From positions 1 through 64,000 of the forward strand of contig NZ_JBEPTK010000012.1 in NCBI RefSeq assembly GCF_040549485.1: 64,000 nucleotides of DNA, written 5' to 3'. Below the pieces are notes generated by a model. It had not been told where the DNA came from. It worked only from the letters and a program-made list of their open reading frames with translations, and did not search any database. Source of the DNA: Constrictibacter sp. MBR-5 (GTDB lineage Bacteria; Pseudomonadota; Alphaproteobacteria; JAJUGE01). Position 1 is the first letter of the stretch; every line of letters starts with the position of its first letter. Below, piece by piece: positions 51,316 through 60,906 of this stretch. Made by a program: the position numbers and the translations under genes.

Positions 51316-53427
51316 TCACTTCGCCGGCGGCTTGGCCTCGCGGAAGGGCGTGCCGCTCTCGGCCAGCTGGCGCAGCAGGGCGGACGGCTTCCACCGGTCG
51401 CCATACTGCTGGTGCCAGGCGGCGATCTGGTTGTAGACGTCGCGCGAGCCGATCTGGTCGGCCCAGAACATCAGGCCGCCGCGATAGCGCGGGAAGCCGA
51501 AGCCGTAGAGCCACATGATGTCGATGTCGGAGGCTCGGTAGGCGATGCCCTCCTCGATGATCCGGCAGGCCTCGTTCACCGACGACAGCAGCAGCCGGCG
51601 CAGGATCTCCTGGTCGGTGAAGGTCTTCTGTTCGACCCCCATCTCCGCCGCCGTCTCCTTGATGATCTTCGCCACCTCGGGGTCGGGATGCGGCGTGCGG
51701 TCGCCCTTCTCGTAGCGGTACCAGCCCGCACCCGTCTTCTGGCCGTAACGGCCCATCTCGTACAGCTTGTCGGCGATCGGCAGCTTGCGGTAGTTCGGGT
51801 TGGCGTCGGCGCGGCGCTTGCGGCCGGCATAGCCGATGTCGAGGCCGGCGAGGTCGCCGACGGCGAACGGCCCCATCGGGTAGCCGAAGTCGATCATCAC
51901 CTTGTCGACCTGCTCCGGCAGGCAGCCCTCCTCCAGCAGGATGACCATCTCGCTGTTGAACGGCGCGCGGCTGCGGTTGGCGACGAAGCCGTCGCAGTTG
52001 CCGCAGGCCACCGGCACCTTGCCGATCGCCTTGCCCAGGGCCATCGTCGAGGCGACGGTCTCCTTGGAGCTCTTCTCGCCGCGCACGACCTCCAGCATCT
52101 TCATGACGTTGGCCGGGCTGAAGAAGTGCGCGCCGGCGACCGCCTCGGGCCGCTTCGTGGCGCTGGCGATCTCGTCGACGTCGAGGGCGGACGTGTTGGT
52201 CAGCAGCAGGGCGCCGTCCTTCATCGTCGCGTCGAGCTTGGCGAACACCTCCTTCTTCACGTCCATCTGCTCGAACACCGCCTCGATGACCGCGTCGCAG
52301 TCGGCGATGTCGTCATAGTCGATCACCGGGGTGATGCGCGCGAAGCGGCGCTCCATCTCGTCGGCGGCGAGGCTGCCGCGCTGGACGCTCACCTCGTAGT
52401 TCTTGCGGATGCGGGCCATGCCACGGTCGAGCGCCTCCTGGCTCGCCTCCAGCAGGCGCACCGGCATGCCGAAGTCGGCGCAGCTCATGGCGATGCCGCC
52501 GCCCATGGTACCGGCGCCGACCACGGCCATGGTCTCGACCTTCTTCACCGGCACGTCCTTGCCGATGTCGGGCACGCGCATCGCCTCGCGCTCGGCGAAG
52601 AAGGCGTAGCGCAGGGCGCGCGATTCCTCGGACTTCTCCAGCTCCTCGAACAGCTCGCGCTCGCGCTTCAGGCCCTCGGCGAAGGGCAGCGTGGTCGAGG
52701 CCTCGACGGCGGCGATGTTGTTGTAGGGCGCCTTCTGGTTGCGGGCGCGGCGCGCGATCTCCTTGCGCTTGGCGTCGAACATGCCGGGCTCGGCCTTCAT
52801 GTCGGCCTCGAGCTTGTCGGACAGCTCGCAGATGCGGCGGAAGGGGCGCGTGTCGGCGATGCCCTCGGCGAACCTGACAGCCGAGCCGACGAGATCGGCG
52901 TCGAACACCTCGTCGAGGATGCCCAGCTGCTTGGCTTCCTCGGCCGGCACGTGGCGGCCGGAGGTGATCAGGTCGAGCGCCTTCTTCGGGCCGATCAGGC
53001 GCGGCAGGCGCTGGGTGCCGCCCCCGCCCGGCAGCAGGCCGAGGGCGATCTCCGGCAGTCCGACCTTCGTGCCCTTCAGCGCCACGCGATAGTGGCAGCC
53101 GAGCGCATATTCGAGGCCGCCGCCGAGGGCGAAGCCGTGGATCGCGGCGACGATCGGCTTCTCGCTCTCCTCAAGCACGTCCTGGGTCTTGCGCGCCGGG
53201 CGCGGCTTGCCCTTGCCGAACTCGCGGATGTCGGCGCCGGCGATGAAGCTGCGGCCGGCACCGGTGAGGATCATCGCCTTGATCGCCGGATCGGCGTTGC
53301 CGGCCTCGACCGCGGCCAGGATGCCCTCCGGAACCCCGGGGCTGAGAGCGTTCACCGGCGGGTTGTCCACGGTGATGATCCCGATGGCTCCGCGCTTCTC
53401 GAAGCGGACCAGCTCCTTCTCGGACAT
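51316..53427 (-). CDS. 3-hydroxyacyl-CoA dehydrogenase / enoyl-CoA hydratase (FadB/FadJ-like)
   Basis: 703-residue bifunctional beta-oxidation enzyme. N-terminal crotonase domain (1-190): both catalytic glutamates are present, in [14 protein letters not shown] and [22 protein letters not shown]. Dehydrogenase domain from about 295: NAD motif [14 protein letters not shown], catalytic His in [17 protein letters not shown], and two C-terminal 3HCDH modules ([15 protein letters not shown] and [14 protein letters not shown]). ATG 53427 chosen, with GGAGGAACGC just upstream; longer ORF sequence upstream has no homology. The thiolase partner FadA is not adjacent. Confidence 0.92.
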   Translation of the reverse strand: MSEKELVRFEKRGAIGIITVDNPPVNALSPGVPEGILAAVEAGNADPAIKAMILTGAGRSFIAGADIREFGKGKPRPARKTQDVLEESEKPIVAAIHGFALGGGLEYALGCHYRVALKGTKVGLPEIALGLLPGGGGTQRLPRLIGPKKALDLITSGRHVPAEEAKQLGILDEVFDADLVGSAVRFAEGIADTRPFRRICELSDKLEADMKAEPGMFDAKRKEIARRARNQKAPYNNIAAVEASTTLPFAEGLKRERELFEELEKSEESRALRYAFFAEREAMRVPDIGKDVPVKKVETMAVVGAGTMGGGIAMSCADFGMPVRLLEASQEALDRGMARIRKNYEVSVQRGSLAADEMERRFARITPVIDYDDIADCDAVIEAVFEQMDVKKEVFAKLDATMKDGALLLTNTSALDVDEIASATKRPEAVAGAHFFSPANVMKMLEVVRGEKSSKETVASTMALGKAIGKVPVACGNCDGFVANRSRAPFNSEMVILLEEGCLPEQVDKVMIDFGYPMGPFAVGDLAGLDIGYAGRKRRADANPNYRKLPIADKLYEMGRYGQKTGAGWYRYEKGDRTPHPDPEVAKIIKETAAEMGVEQKTFTDQEILRRLLLSSVNEACRIIEEGIAYRASDIDIMWLYGFGFPRYRGGLMFWADQIGSRDVYNQIAAWHQQYGDRWKPSALLRQLAESGTPFREAKPPAK

Positions 53428-53708
53428 GCGTTCCTCCGGCGTGTTGGGGCGGCGTGCGTTGATATCGGGCCGATGACGGCCCTGCTCGCCGGATGGCTTA
53501 TCACGGGTGCCCGGACTGCGGAATGGCTGGACGCCGAGCCCCGCGGGCGGCACGGCCAGATCCCGTGCGAGGCGGCCTGCTGCCGACCGTCAGGGGGGAG
53601 CTGATTGCCAACCGGGCGCCATCGGAACATCCTTCCTGCATGGATGGATTCCAACCTGGGGAATCCCGCCTGAGCTTCTTCGACAAGAACAAGAAGGGAG
53701 CAAAGGGA

Positions 53709-55301
53709 ATGTCCAGTTTCTGGAGACCGGCTGCGGTCTGCGCCGTTGCCGTCACGCTCTGCGCGGGACCGGCGGCCGCTCAGAAGTCCGGCGGGGTGTT
53801 CAAGCTGGCACTCGCCTCGACGCCGCCGAGCGGGTCGATCCATGAAGAAGCGACGATCAACACCATCGCTCCCTTCATGCCCGTGTTCAACAACCTGATC
53901 CTCTACGACCCGCACGTCGAGCGGAACACCATCGAATCCATCATTCCCGAGCTGGCGACGGCCTGGCGCTGGAGCGGGGACGGGACGAAGCTCACCTTCA
54001 CGCTGCGCGAGGGCGTCAAATGGCACGACGGCAAGCCGTTCACCGCGCGTGACGTGAAGTGTACCTGGGACACGATCATCGGCCAGTCTGCCGAACCGAT
54101 GCGCAAGAATCCGCGCAAGCCCTGGTACGACAACCTCAAGGAGGTGACGGCGAACGGCGACCATGAGGTCACCTTCCACGTCGGCCGGCTGCAGCCGTCG
54201 CTCCTGAACATGCTCGCCTCCGGCGGTTCGCCGGTCTATCCCTGCCATGTGTCGGCGCGGGACATGCGCCTGCACCCGATCGGGACCGGCCCCTTCAAGT
54301 TCGCCGAGCTACGGCAGAACGAGGTCGTCAGGCTGGTCAAGAACCCCGATTACTGGAAGAAGGGCCTGCCCTATCTGGACGGGATCGAGTTCAACATCAT
54401 CCGCGACCGGTCCACGCGGGTCCTGTCGCTCGTCTCGGACCACCTGCAGATGAGTTCGCCCGGCGACATCACGGTTCCGCTGGTCAAGCAACTCGCCGAA
54501 CAGGCGCCCCAGGTGCAGTGCCACGTGGGATCGACGATCCTGAACACGAACATGATGCTGAACCGGACCCGGCCGCCGTTCGACAACGCCCAGCTGCGGC
54601 AGGCGGTGATGCTCACCCTCGATCGGACGGCGTTCGTCAACATTCTGACCGAAGGCAAGGCCCTCAAAGGCGGCTCGATGCTGGCGGTACCCGCCGGGGT
54701 GTGGGGACTGCCCGAAGACGTCCTGGACCAGATCCCGGGGCAGGCCGGCGACGTCGAGCAGAACCGCGAGAAGGCGCGCGCAATCATGCGGGAACTCGGC
54801 TACGGGCCCGAGAACCGCCTGAAGGTGAAGCTGGCCGCCCGCAACGTCGCCAGCTTCCGCGACCCGGCGGTCATCCTGATCGACCATCTGAAGGAGATCT
54901 ACATCGACGCCGACCTGGAAACGATCGAGGTGGCGCTCTGGTATGTCCGGCTCGCCCGGCGCGACTATACCGTCGCCCTCAATCTGACCGGAAACGTCAT
55001 CGACGATCCCGACGCGGTGTTGTTCGAGAACTTCTCCTGCAACTCGGAGCGCAACTACACCGGCTACTGCAATCCGGAGCTCGAAAAGAAGTTTCTCGCC
55101 CAGTCGATGGAGACGGATTTCGAGACGCGCCGGAAGATGGTCTGGGACATCGACCGTCAGTTGACGGCGGAAGGCGCACGGACGGTACTCTTCCACAATA
55201 TCTCGGCGACCTGCCACCAGCCTTACGTACGGAACTACACGCACATAGCCAACGGCATGTACAACAGCTGGCGGCTCGAGGACATCTGGCTGGACCGGTA
55301 G
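53709..55301 (+). CDS. Orphan family-5 solute-binding protein (peptide/nickel-type ABC importer component)
   Basis: 530-residue periplasmic binding protein with a Sec signal peptide (basic start, hydrophobic AAVCAVAVTLCAGPAAAQ, cleavage after AAAQ). SBP_bac_5 features: LATAWRWSGDGTKLTFTLREGVKWHDGKPFTARDVKCTWD, TGPFKFAELRQNEVVRLVKNPDYWKKGLPYLDGIEF and DNAQLRQAVMLTLDR. Family members bind peptides, opines or other solutes for Dpp/Opp-type importers. No permease or ATPase genes are adjacent, so it must work with a system encoded elsewhere. Some 280 bp upstream contain no other gene. Confidence 0.9.
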   Translation: MSSFWRPAAVCAVAVTLCAGPAAAQKSGGVFKLALASTPPSGSIHEEATINTIAPFMPVFNNLILYDPHVERNTIESIIPELATAWRWSGDGTKLTFTLREGVKWHDGKPFTARDVKCTWDTIIGQSAEPMRKNPRKPWYDNLKEVTANGDHEVTFHVGRLQPSLLNMLASGGSPVYPCHVSARDMRLHPIGTGPFKFAELRQNEVVRLVKNPDYWKKGLPYLDGIEFNIIRDRSTRVLSLVSDHLQMSSPGDITVPLVKQLAEQAPQVQCHVGSTILNTNMMLNRTRPPFDNAQLRQAVMLTLDRTAFVNILTEGKALKGGSMLAVPAGVWGLPEDVLDQIPGQAGDVEQNREKARAIMRELGYGPENRLKVKLAARNVASFRDPAVILIDHLKEIYIDADLETIEVALWYVRLARRDYTVALNLTGNVIDDPDAVLFENFSCNSERNYTGYCNPELEKKFLAQSMETDFETRRKMVWDIDRQLTAEGARTVLFHNISATCHQPYVRNYTHIANGMYNSWRLEDIWLDR

Positions 55302-55455
55302 CGATCCCGGCGAAGGGGAGGCGCCACAGGCGGCTTCCCTCATCGTCCGCGACGGCCCGCTCCGGCCGATTCCGTCGTCGCCAGCCTCCCCGGCATGCGT
55401 CCCCCGGAAGGTTCCCGCGCACCTCGCGGATGGCGGCTGGCGTCGGTGCCGCTTC

Positions 55456-56700
55456 TCAGAACCTGTCGGGCCGGAACGGCGCGAGGTCGATGCCGGGGTC
55501 GCGGCCGGCGATCAGGTCGGCGACGATGCGCCCGGTGATCCCGGCCAGCGCCAGGCCGATATGGTCGTGGCCGAAGGCGTAGAAGACCTCCGGGCGGCGC
55601 GGGCTCGGGCCGATCACCGGCTTGGAATCGGGGAAGGACGGGCGCGAGCCGACCCAGCGCGACCCCACCTCGCCCTGCAGGCCGGGCAGCAGCGCACGGG
55701 CATGCTTCGTCAGCCGGTCGATCAGCCGCCAGTCGGCGGGCGCCTCGGGGCCGGCGAACTCGGCCATGCCGCTGACGCGCAGGCCGTGCTCCATCGGCGT
55801 CAGCGCGATGGAGCGGTCGCCGGAGATCGCCGGCATGCGCATCAGGTCGGCGGCCGCGGGGATCATCGCATGGTAGCCGCGCTCCGCCTCCAGCGGCAGG
55901 TCGGATCCCACCTGCTTCGCCAGCGCCCGCGACCAGACGCCGGCGGCGATGACGTAGCGGTCGGCGGTCCGTAGACCGCCGTCGGTCTGCACGCCGCGCA
56001 CGCCGTCGGGGCCGACGTCGAAGCCCTGCACCGTCTCGCGCAGCAGCATGCCGTTGTTGCGTACGAAGCACTCGGCCAGCACCCGGGTCAGGCGCTGCGG
56101 GTTCACCGTCATCGACACACCGGGGAAGTGCGCGGCGTGCGTCACGGCGGGCGACAGCGCCGGCTCCAGTTCACGCGCCTCGTCGCCGCTCAGCGTCTCC
56201 ACGGAGACGCCGCGTTCGCGGCGCAGGTCGAGGCCGTAGGTGGCGCCGGCGAACGCCGCCTCGCTCTCGTAGGTGAAGAGCAGCCCGGAGGCCTTCACCA
56301 TGTCGTGCGCGCCGGCCATGTCGATCAGCGGCGCATAGCCCTCGTAGAGCCGCGACAGCAGGCTGTTGCGCGCATCGGCGATCGCCGCGACCCGCGCCGG
56401 TGCCGCCGACGCGACGAAGCGCGCGAACCAGCCGACCGACTTCGGCAGATGGCTCCAGCGCACGCGCAGCGGCGAGGCGTCGTCGAACAGCATCTTCGGC
56501 ACCTTGGCCAGCACGCCCGGCAGGGCGTGCGGCACGCAGGAGGCGATGCCGAGGTTGCCGGCGTTGCCCAGCGACGCGCCCGAACCGGGCTCGCCGCGGT
56601 CGATCAGCGTGACGCCGAAGCCTTCGCGGCGGAGGTAGAGTGCGCAGCAGACGCCGACGATCCCGGCGCCGATGACGATCACTTCCTGCGGCTGCGTCAT
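55456..56700 (-). CDS. D-amino-acid dehydrogenase-like FAD-dependent oxidoreductase
   Basis: 414-residue DAO-family flavoprotein. FAD-binding VIVIGAGIVGVCCALYLRREG, LIDRGEPGSGASLGNAGNLG and the C-terminal YAFGHDHIGLALAGITGRIVADLI are DadA-like. It likely oxidises D-amino acids or related amines, feeding electrons to the respiratory chain. The longer-than-usual gap to other genes suggests a single-gene unit, convergent with the solute-binding protein gene, which could import its substrate. Confidence 0.88.
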   Translation of the reverse strand: MTQPQEVIVIGAGIVGVCCALYLRREGFGVTLIDRGEPGSGASLGNAGNLGIASCVPHALPGVLAKVPKMLFDDASPLRVRWSHLPKSVGWFARFVASAAPARVAAIADARNSLLSRLYEGYAPLIDMAGAHDMVKASGLLFTYESEAAFAGATYGLDLRRERGVSVETLSGDEARELEPALSPAVTHAAHFPGVSMTVNPQRLTRVLAECFVRNNGMLLRETVQGFDVGPDGVRGVQTDGGLRTADRYVIAAGVWSRALAKQVGSDLPLEAERGYHAMIPAAADLMRMPAISGDRSIALTPMEHGLRVSGMAEFAGPEAPADWRLIDRLTKHARALLPGLQGEVGSRWVGSRPSFPDSKPVIGPSPRRPEVFYAFGHDHIGLALAGITGRIVADLIAGRDPGIDLAPFRPDRF

Positions 56701-56809
56701 GCGGCACTGTCCGGCGGCGGAAACGGGGCGACCGGCGATGCCGGGGGCGCGACTGCGCCGAATTACGGGTCGCGCAGGGGCGCCCTGTCAACCGGTCCGA
56801 TTCCGCGCC

Positions 56810-57511
56810 TCAGGCCGCCACCGCCGCGACGCAGCGGTTGCGGCCCGCCGTCTTCGCCTCGTAGAGCGCGCCGTCGGCGCGGCTGATCGAGACCTCGATC
56901 GGCTCGGCCGGATCGTAGCCGGCGACGCCGACGCTGAGGGAGACCTGGATCTCCGGGCGCATCAGGCCGCCCGGTTGGCAGTCGGCGACGGCAGCACGCA
57001 GCTTCTCGGCGACGACGAGACCGCCCTCCACGGTCGTTTCCGGCAGCAGGATGAGGAACTCCTCGCCGCCCCAGCGGCCGCAGAGGTCGTAGTCGCGGAG
57101 ACGGGACTGGAGCACGTCGGCAATCGCCGCCAGCACGGCATCGCCCGTCTCGTGGCCCCAGGTATCGTTGACCGCCTTGAACCTGTCGACGTCGGCGATC
57201 AGCACCGCCATCGGGCCGCCGGTGCGCTGCGCGCGGATCGCTTCCCGCCGGAACCGTTCGACCAGGTGGCGGCGGTTCGCCAGGCCGGTCAAAGGGTCGG
57301 TGAGCGATGCCGCCTGCAGCGTCAGATTGACGTCGCGCAGCTGCGCCTGGGCGCGGTCGCTGATGCGCATGATGCGCTCCAGCAGGCGGCGCTGACGCAG
57401 ATGGCGGTCGAGCAGCTCGGTCAGCGGGATCATCAACGGGTCGCCCACATTGGCCGGATCCGACAGGATCGACCGCAGCCGGGCGATGAACTCGTCCTCT
57501 TCGCGGCGCAT
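56810..57511 (-). CDS. siaD: Diguanylate cyclase SiaD-like
   Basis: 233-residue GGDEF protein making cyclic di-GMP. N-terminal helical region (1-65) ends in the coil RISDRAQAQLRDVNLTLQAA, followed by the GGDEF domain: SLTDPLTGLANRRHLVERF, active site GRWGGEEF, with an intact inhibitory I-site RDYD five residues before it. Last gene of siaABCD, 6 bp after siaC. In Pseudomonas aeruginosa SiaD activity is switched on by unphosphorylated SiaC binding; the same mechanism is inferred here from gene order. Confidence 0.9.
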   Translation of the reverse strand: MRREEDEFIARLRSILSDPANVGDPLMIPLTELLDRHLRQRRLLERIMRISDRAQAQLRDVNLTLQAASLTDPLTGLANRRHLVERFRREAIRAQRTGGPMAVLIADVDRFKAVNDTWGHETGDAVLAAIADVLQSRLRDYDLCGRWGGEEFLILLPETTVEGGLVVAEKLRAAVADCQPGGLMRPEIQVSLSVGVAGYDPAEPIEVSISRADGALYEAKTAGRNRCVAAVAA

Positions 57512-57517
57512 CGGCGT

Positions 57518-57925
57518 CTATTCCTGCGACGAGAGCGTGACGATCTCGAACGGCAGGGTGAGGTCCTCCTTGAACTCCTCGCCCATGTCGAGCGCGCGCT
57601 CGTTTTCTTCGTCGTACAGCCAGCGGACGGCGACGTCGCGGCCGAAGAGATGCGCCTGCTCCAGCAGGTCGAGCATGTCGACCATCGCCCGGATCGAACT
57701 GGTGTTCATGTAGGCCACCTCGACGTCGAACCTGATCGCCGTGTCGGTCTCGCTCATGAAGCGGCGTAGCCACGTGATGGGCGGCTCGAAGAAGGCAAAG
57801 GCGTTCTCGGGATACGATTCGCCCCGGATCTCCAACACGCCCGTGCGGGCGGAAAAGTGGATGGCGGGGGTAGTGCCCGTGGGGGATATGGCCAGGTCCT
57901 GCATCGGGTCCAATTCCACGTTCAT
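57518..57925 (-). CDS. siaC: SiaC-like regulatory phosphoprotein (DUF1987)
   Basis: 135-residue DUF1987 protein: PAIHFSARTGVLEIRGESYPENA, FFEPPITWLRRFMSE and the YMNTSS segment around residue 72-77. In P. aeruginosa SiaC a threonine in the equivalent NTSS stretch (Thr68) is phosphorylated by SiaB and dephosphorylated by SiaA; Thr75 is the likely counterpart. Its ATG overlaps the siaB stop (ATGA), so translation is coupled. Confidence 0.9.
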   Translation of the reverse strand: MNVELDPMQDLAISPTGTTPAIHFSARTGVLEIRGESYPENAFAFFEPPITWLRRFMSETDTAIRFDVEVAYMNTSSIRAMVDMLDLLEQAHLFGRDVAVRWLYDEENERALDMGEEFKEDLTLPFEIVTLSSQE

Positions 57926-58491
57926 ACGGCGACACGCAGGCTGAAGAAGGCGAACCGGTCGTCGAGCGGCTGAACGCTGTACTCCAACGGCGCCGACGCC
58001 TTGCGCGCCATGTCGATCAGGCCGAGGCCGGCGCTGTCGCCGGTCTCGGACCGCGGTTTGCGCATCTGTTCCTTGTAGAGCGCACGCAGCCCCGCCTTGT
58101 CGAGGGCCGCCAGGGCGTCGAGGCGGTGGACGAGACCCGCCGCGTCGCCCGCTTCGATAACGTTGCCGCACGTGACCACGTAGCGGTCGTCGGTGCGCGC
58201 GATGACGACGGTGCCGGAATCGAGGTCGCTGGCCCCGGTGCCCGACGCGGCCTTGTCCGCCAGATAGTTGCGCACGTTCTGGGTCTGCTCGACGAACACC
58301 GAGAAGACGTCGAGGATCGCCGTTTTGGCGATGCTCTGGCTCTCCATGTAGCTGCGGACGGCGTTGCCCAGTTCCTCGATGATGCTGCGGCTGAACGGCC
58401 CGTTGAAGCAGATCAGGATCTGCTGCCGGTTGAACGTCTCCCGGATGTCGAACAGGTGGGACGCCTGCATGGCGGACGGCTCCAAATACAT
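57922..58491 (-). CDS. siaB: SiaB-like protein kinase
   Basis: 189-residue protein of the SiaB (DUF6272-type) family, the kinase that phosphorylates SiaC. Features: QQILICFNGPFSRSIIEELGNAVRSYMES, AILDVFSVFVEQTQNVRNY and DSAGLGLIDMARKASAP, the last resembling the G-rich ATP lid of GHKL kinases. ATG 58491 is used; ATG 58470 (MQASHLFD) is equally possible. Five bp after siaA. Confidence 0.88.
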   Translation of the reverse strand: MYLEPSAMQASHLFDIRETFNRQQILICFNGPFSRSIIEELGNAVRSYMESQSIAKTAILDVFSVFVEQTQNVRNYLADKAASGTGASDLDSGTVVIARTDDRYVVTCGNVIEAGDAAGLVHRLDALAALDKAGLRALYKEQMRKPRSETGDSAGLGLIDMARKASAPLEYSVQPLDDRFAFFSLRVAV

Positions 58492-58496
58492 GACTG

Positions 58497-60590
58497 TTAC
58501 GATGAGAGGCTGACAGCCTCACCCCCCGCCCCTGCCGGGCGGAAGCCGAGGAAGGTGATGTCGTCGCGCTGCGGCCGGCCCTGCTGGTAATCGGCGATCA
58601 GCGCCTCGAAGGCGGCCCCCTGGCGGTCGAGGGGCAGCGAGGCGTGCTCGCGCAGCATGGCCACGAAGCGGTCGCGCCCGAAGCCAAAGCCCTTGTTGCC
58701 GCCGGCCTGGTCGAGCACGCCGTCGGTGGTCAGGTAGAAGACGGAGTCGGCGCCGTAGTCGATCGCGTGGTTGACGAAGCCGCCGCCATTCCGCGCGCTG
58801 CGGTAACCGATGACGCCGCGCTCGCCCTTGATCTCGGCGACGTCGCCGCCGGCCGCATGCCAGAGCGAGATGCGCGCGCCGGCGAACACCAGGCGGCCCT
58901 CGGACGGGACGATGCGGCAGACGGCCATCTCCATGCCGGCGTCGGCGGCGGCACCCCGCTGGTCGAGGGCTTCGCGGATCGTGGCGTCGGCGCGCGCCAG
59001 CAGCAGCGCCGGGTCGTCGTCGACGCCGGACTTCACGACTTGGCTGATCACCGCATGGGCCAGCATCGTCATGAAGGCGCCCGGCACGCCGTGTCCCGTG
59101 CAGTCCACCACGCCCAGCAGGATGCCGTCGCGCGCCTCGTGGCAGAAATAGAAGTCGCCGCCGACGAGATCGCGCGGCTTCCAGACGACGAAGTGGTCGG
59201 CGGTGGAGGTGCGCAGCATTTCCGGACGCGGCAGGATCGCGGTCTGCAACACCTTGGCGCAGCGGATGCTGTCGAGGATCTGCAGGTTCGATTCGGCCAG
59301 CTGGGCGTTCGCCACCGTCAGCTCCTCGGTGCGCTCGCGCACGCGACGCTCGAGCAGGGCCGTGTGGTCGCGCACGGTCGCCGCCATGCGGCGGAAGGCG
59401 CGTGTCAGTTCGCCGATCTCGTCGCCGCGGTCGCTGGCGACGGAGACGTCGTAGCGTCCCTCCGCCATGCGCTTCGCCGAACGCGTCAGTTCGAGGAGCG
59501 GGTTCAGCACGGTGCGGTTCAGCATGAGCGTGACGATGGCGACGATCGCCAGCAGGGCCGCCGCCAGCACGGCAATGACCGGGAGGAACTCGCCGGCGCC
59601 ATAGGCCTCCGACGGGTCCACCAGCGTCAGGTTGAACCAGCCGAGTTCCGGCATGAAGGTCGCGGCGACCAGATGCGTCCGCCCGTCGATGGACAGCGGG
59701 AAGCTCTCCACCGTCGAAGCGCCGGCCTGCAGCCGATCAAGGCCGGCGCGCAGGGTGGCGCGGTCGTCGTCCGACTCCATCCGCCGATAGATGGTGCTGC
59801 GATCCGCCTCGGCCTTGGACCGGGTGTTGAGGTCGATCAGGTCGCGGTTCTCGTGAACCTGGATGGCGCCGCCCCGGTCGATGATGATGCCGGAAATGCC
59901 GGGGCCGAGGTCGGCCAGGAAGGCCGTGACGAAGGCGCCGAGGTCGACTCCCGTGCCGGCGATGCCGAGCGTCTCGCCGCCGTCGCGGATCGGGACGTTG
60001 ATCCAGACCTTCGTGGCCCCGAGCAGGCCGTTATTGTCGACGTTGAGCATGTAGGGGGCGTCCGACGCCATGGCGGTCGGAAACCAGGCGTTGCGCGCCA
60101 CCGACAGGTCGAGCGCTTCGCGCGGCTGCGAGACCGCGGCCGGATCGCTCTGCGCATCGCTGAAATAATAGTGCCGGCTGCTCCCGATCGCGACGAAGTA
60201 GGCGGTGTCCTGGAAGAAGCGCTTGTAGCTTTCGAGCTCGGCGATCGCGAGCGCGTGCACGGCCGGATCCGACTCGTTGCGCGCCCACGACCTGATCACG
60301 GGCGAGTCCGCCAGCTTGCGCGCCAGGACGAGGTCGCGCAGGGTCGGCGACAGCAGCCGCTCCTTCTGGAGTGCGGCGTTGTCGCGAGCGTAGCGCATGC
60401 CGTAATGCTCGGTCAGGCGGTCGATCACCGCCATCAGCAGCCAGAGCGACGGCAAGGCCACGGCGAGAAACGTCGCGAGGAGGACGAGGGCGGCGCGGGC
60501 GCGAATGCCGAGTGGCGCGAGCATGCCCCGGACCGGCCGGACTCCGGGCTGCCGTGCGGGAGCGTTCGTCTCCACCTGCAGAGAAACCAT
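58497..60590 (-). CDS. siaA: SiaA-like membrane PP2C phosphatase (dCache-HAMP-SpoIIE)
   Basis: 697-residue signalling phosphatase. TM1 about 30-55 (ALVLLATFLAVALPSLWLLMAV), periplasmic Cache-type sensor about 56-325, TM2 about 331-353, HAMP about 353-410, coiled coil, then a PPM/SpoIIE phosphatase with metal motifs VGGDFYF, VVDCTGHGVPGAFMTML and YLTTDGVLDQ. In P. aeruginosa it dephosphorylates SiaC in response to surfactant or carbon-source signals, driving aggregation. First gene of siaABCD; a CtrA-like box lies 67-85 bp upstream. Confidence 0.92.
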   Translation of the reverse strand: MVSLQVETNAPARQPGVRPVRGMLAPLGIRARAALVLLATFLAVALPSLWLLMAVIDRLTEHYGMRYARDNAALQKERLLSPTLRDLVLARKLADSPVIRSWARNESDPAVHALAIAELESYKRFFQDTAYFVAIGSSRHYYFSDAQSDPAAVSQPREALDLSVARNAWFPTAMASDAPYMLNVDNNGLLGATKVWINVPIRDGGETLGIAGTGVDLGAFVTAFLADLGPGISGIIIDRGGAIQVHENRDLIDLNTRSKAEADRSTIYRRMESDDDRATLRAGLDRLQAGASTVESFPLSIDGRTHLVAATFMPELGWFNLTLVDPSEAYGAGEFLPVIAVLAAALLAIVAIVTLMLNRTVLNPLLELTRSAKRMAEGRYDVSVASDRGDEIGELTRAFRRMAATVRDHTALLERRVRERTEELTVANAQLAESNLQILDSIRCAKVLQTAILPRPEMLRTSTADHFVVWKPRDLVGGDFYFCHEARDGILLGVVDCTGHGVPGAFMTMLAHAVISQVVKSGVDDDPALLLARADATIREALDQRGAAADAGMEMAVCRIVPSEGRLVFAGARISLWHAAGGDVAEIKGERGVIGYRSARNGGGFVNHAIDYGADSVFYLTTDGVLDQAGGNKGFGFGRDRFVAMLREHASLPLDRQGAAFEALIADYQQGRPQRDDITFLGFRPAGAGGEAVSLSS

Positions 60591-60656
60591 GATTCCGTCC
60601 CGAAGCGGGCCGTCCCGCAGTGAGCACGGGCGCCGACGCCGGGAGAGTGCGGCGAG

Positions 60657-60675
60657 ATGGTTAACGACCGATTAC
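60657..60675 (-). promoter_or_regulatory. CtrA-like box upstream of siaABCD
   Basis: Read on the minus strand: GTAA, 7 bases, TTAACCAT. The CtrA full site is TTAA-N7-TTAA and TTAACCAT is its favoured half-site, so this is one mismatch from ideal. A second TTAA (inside the palindrome GCGTTAACGC, 60702-60711) and a repeated GGGTAATCG (23 bp apart) complete a symmetric CGTTAAC-N3-GGGTAATCG-N14-GGGTAATCG-N2-CGTTAAC arrangement. Confidence 0.6.
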
Positions 60676-60906
60676 CCGAGGCGCGCCGCCGCGATTACCC
60701 GGCGTTAACGCTCCTGCTCGAAGGTGGGGCCTGGGAACGCAGGCCGCGCAGTTGTCAAGCGATATGGCGCACAACACGGTAAATTTCCCGGTTGAGGCGC
60801 CGGACGCGCGCATGCTACCGCAAAGGAACAACCACCAACTTCCATGAAGGTTCCCCGCGTCGCCCCCGCGACATTCCGTCGTCCGCCATACGGAGCAGCA
60901 GAGACT

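Noticed and set aside
51412-53604. 730-codon frame opposite the FadB-like gene
   Set aside because: Shadow of a clear two-domain enzyme; composition is typical of an antisense frame and there is no ribosome-binding site.
60591-60906. Housekeeping promoter TTGTCA for the DUF882 gene
   Set aside because: No acceptable -10 hexamer lies at 16-18 bp spacing.
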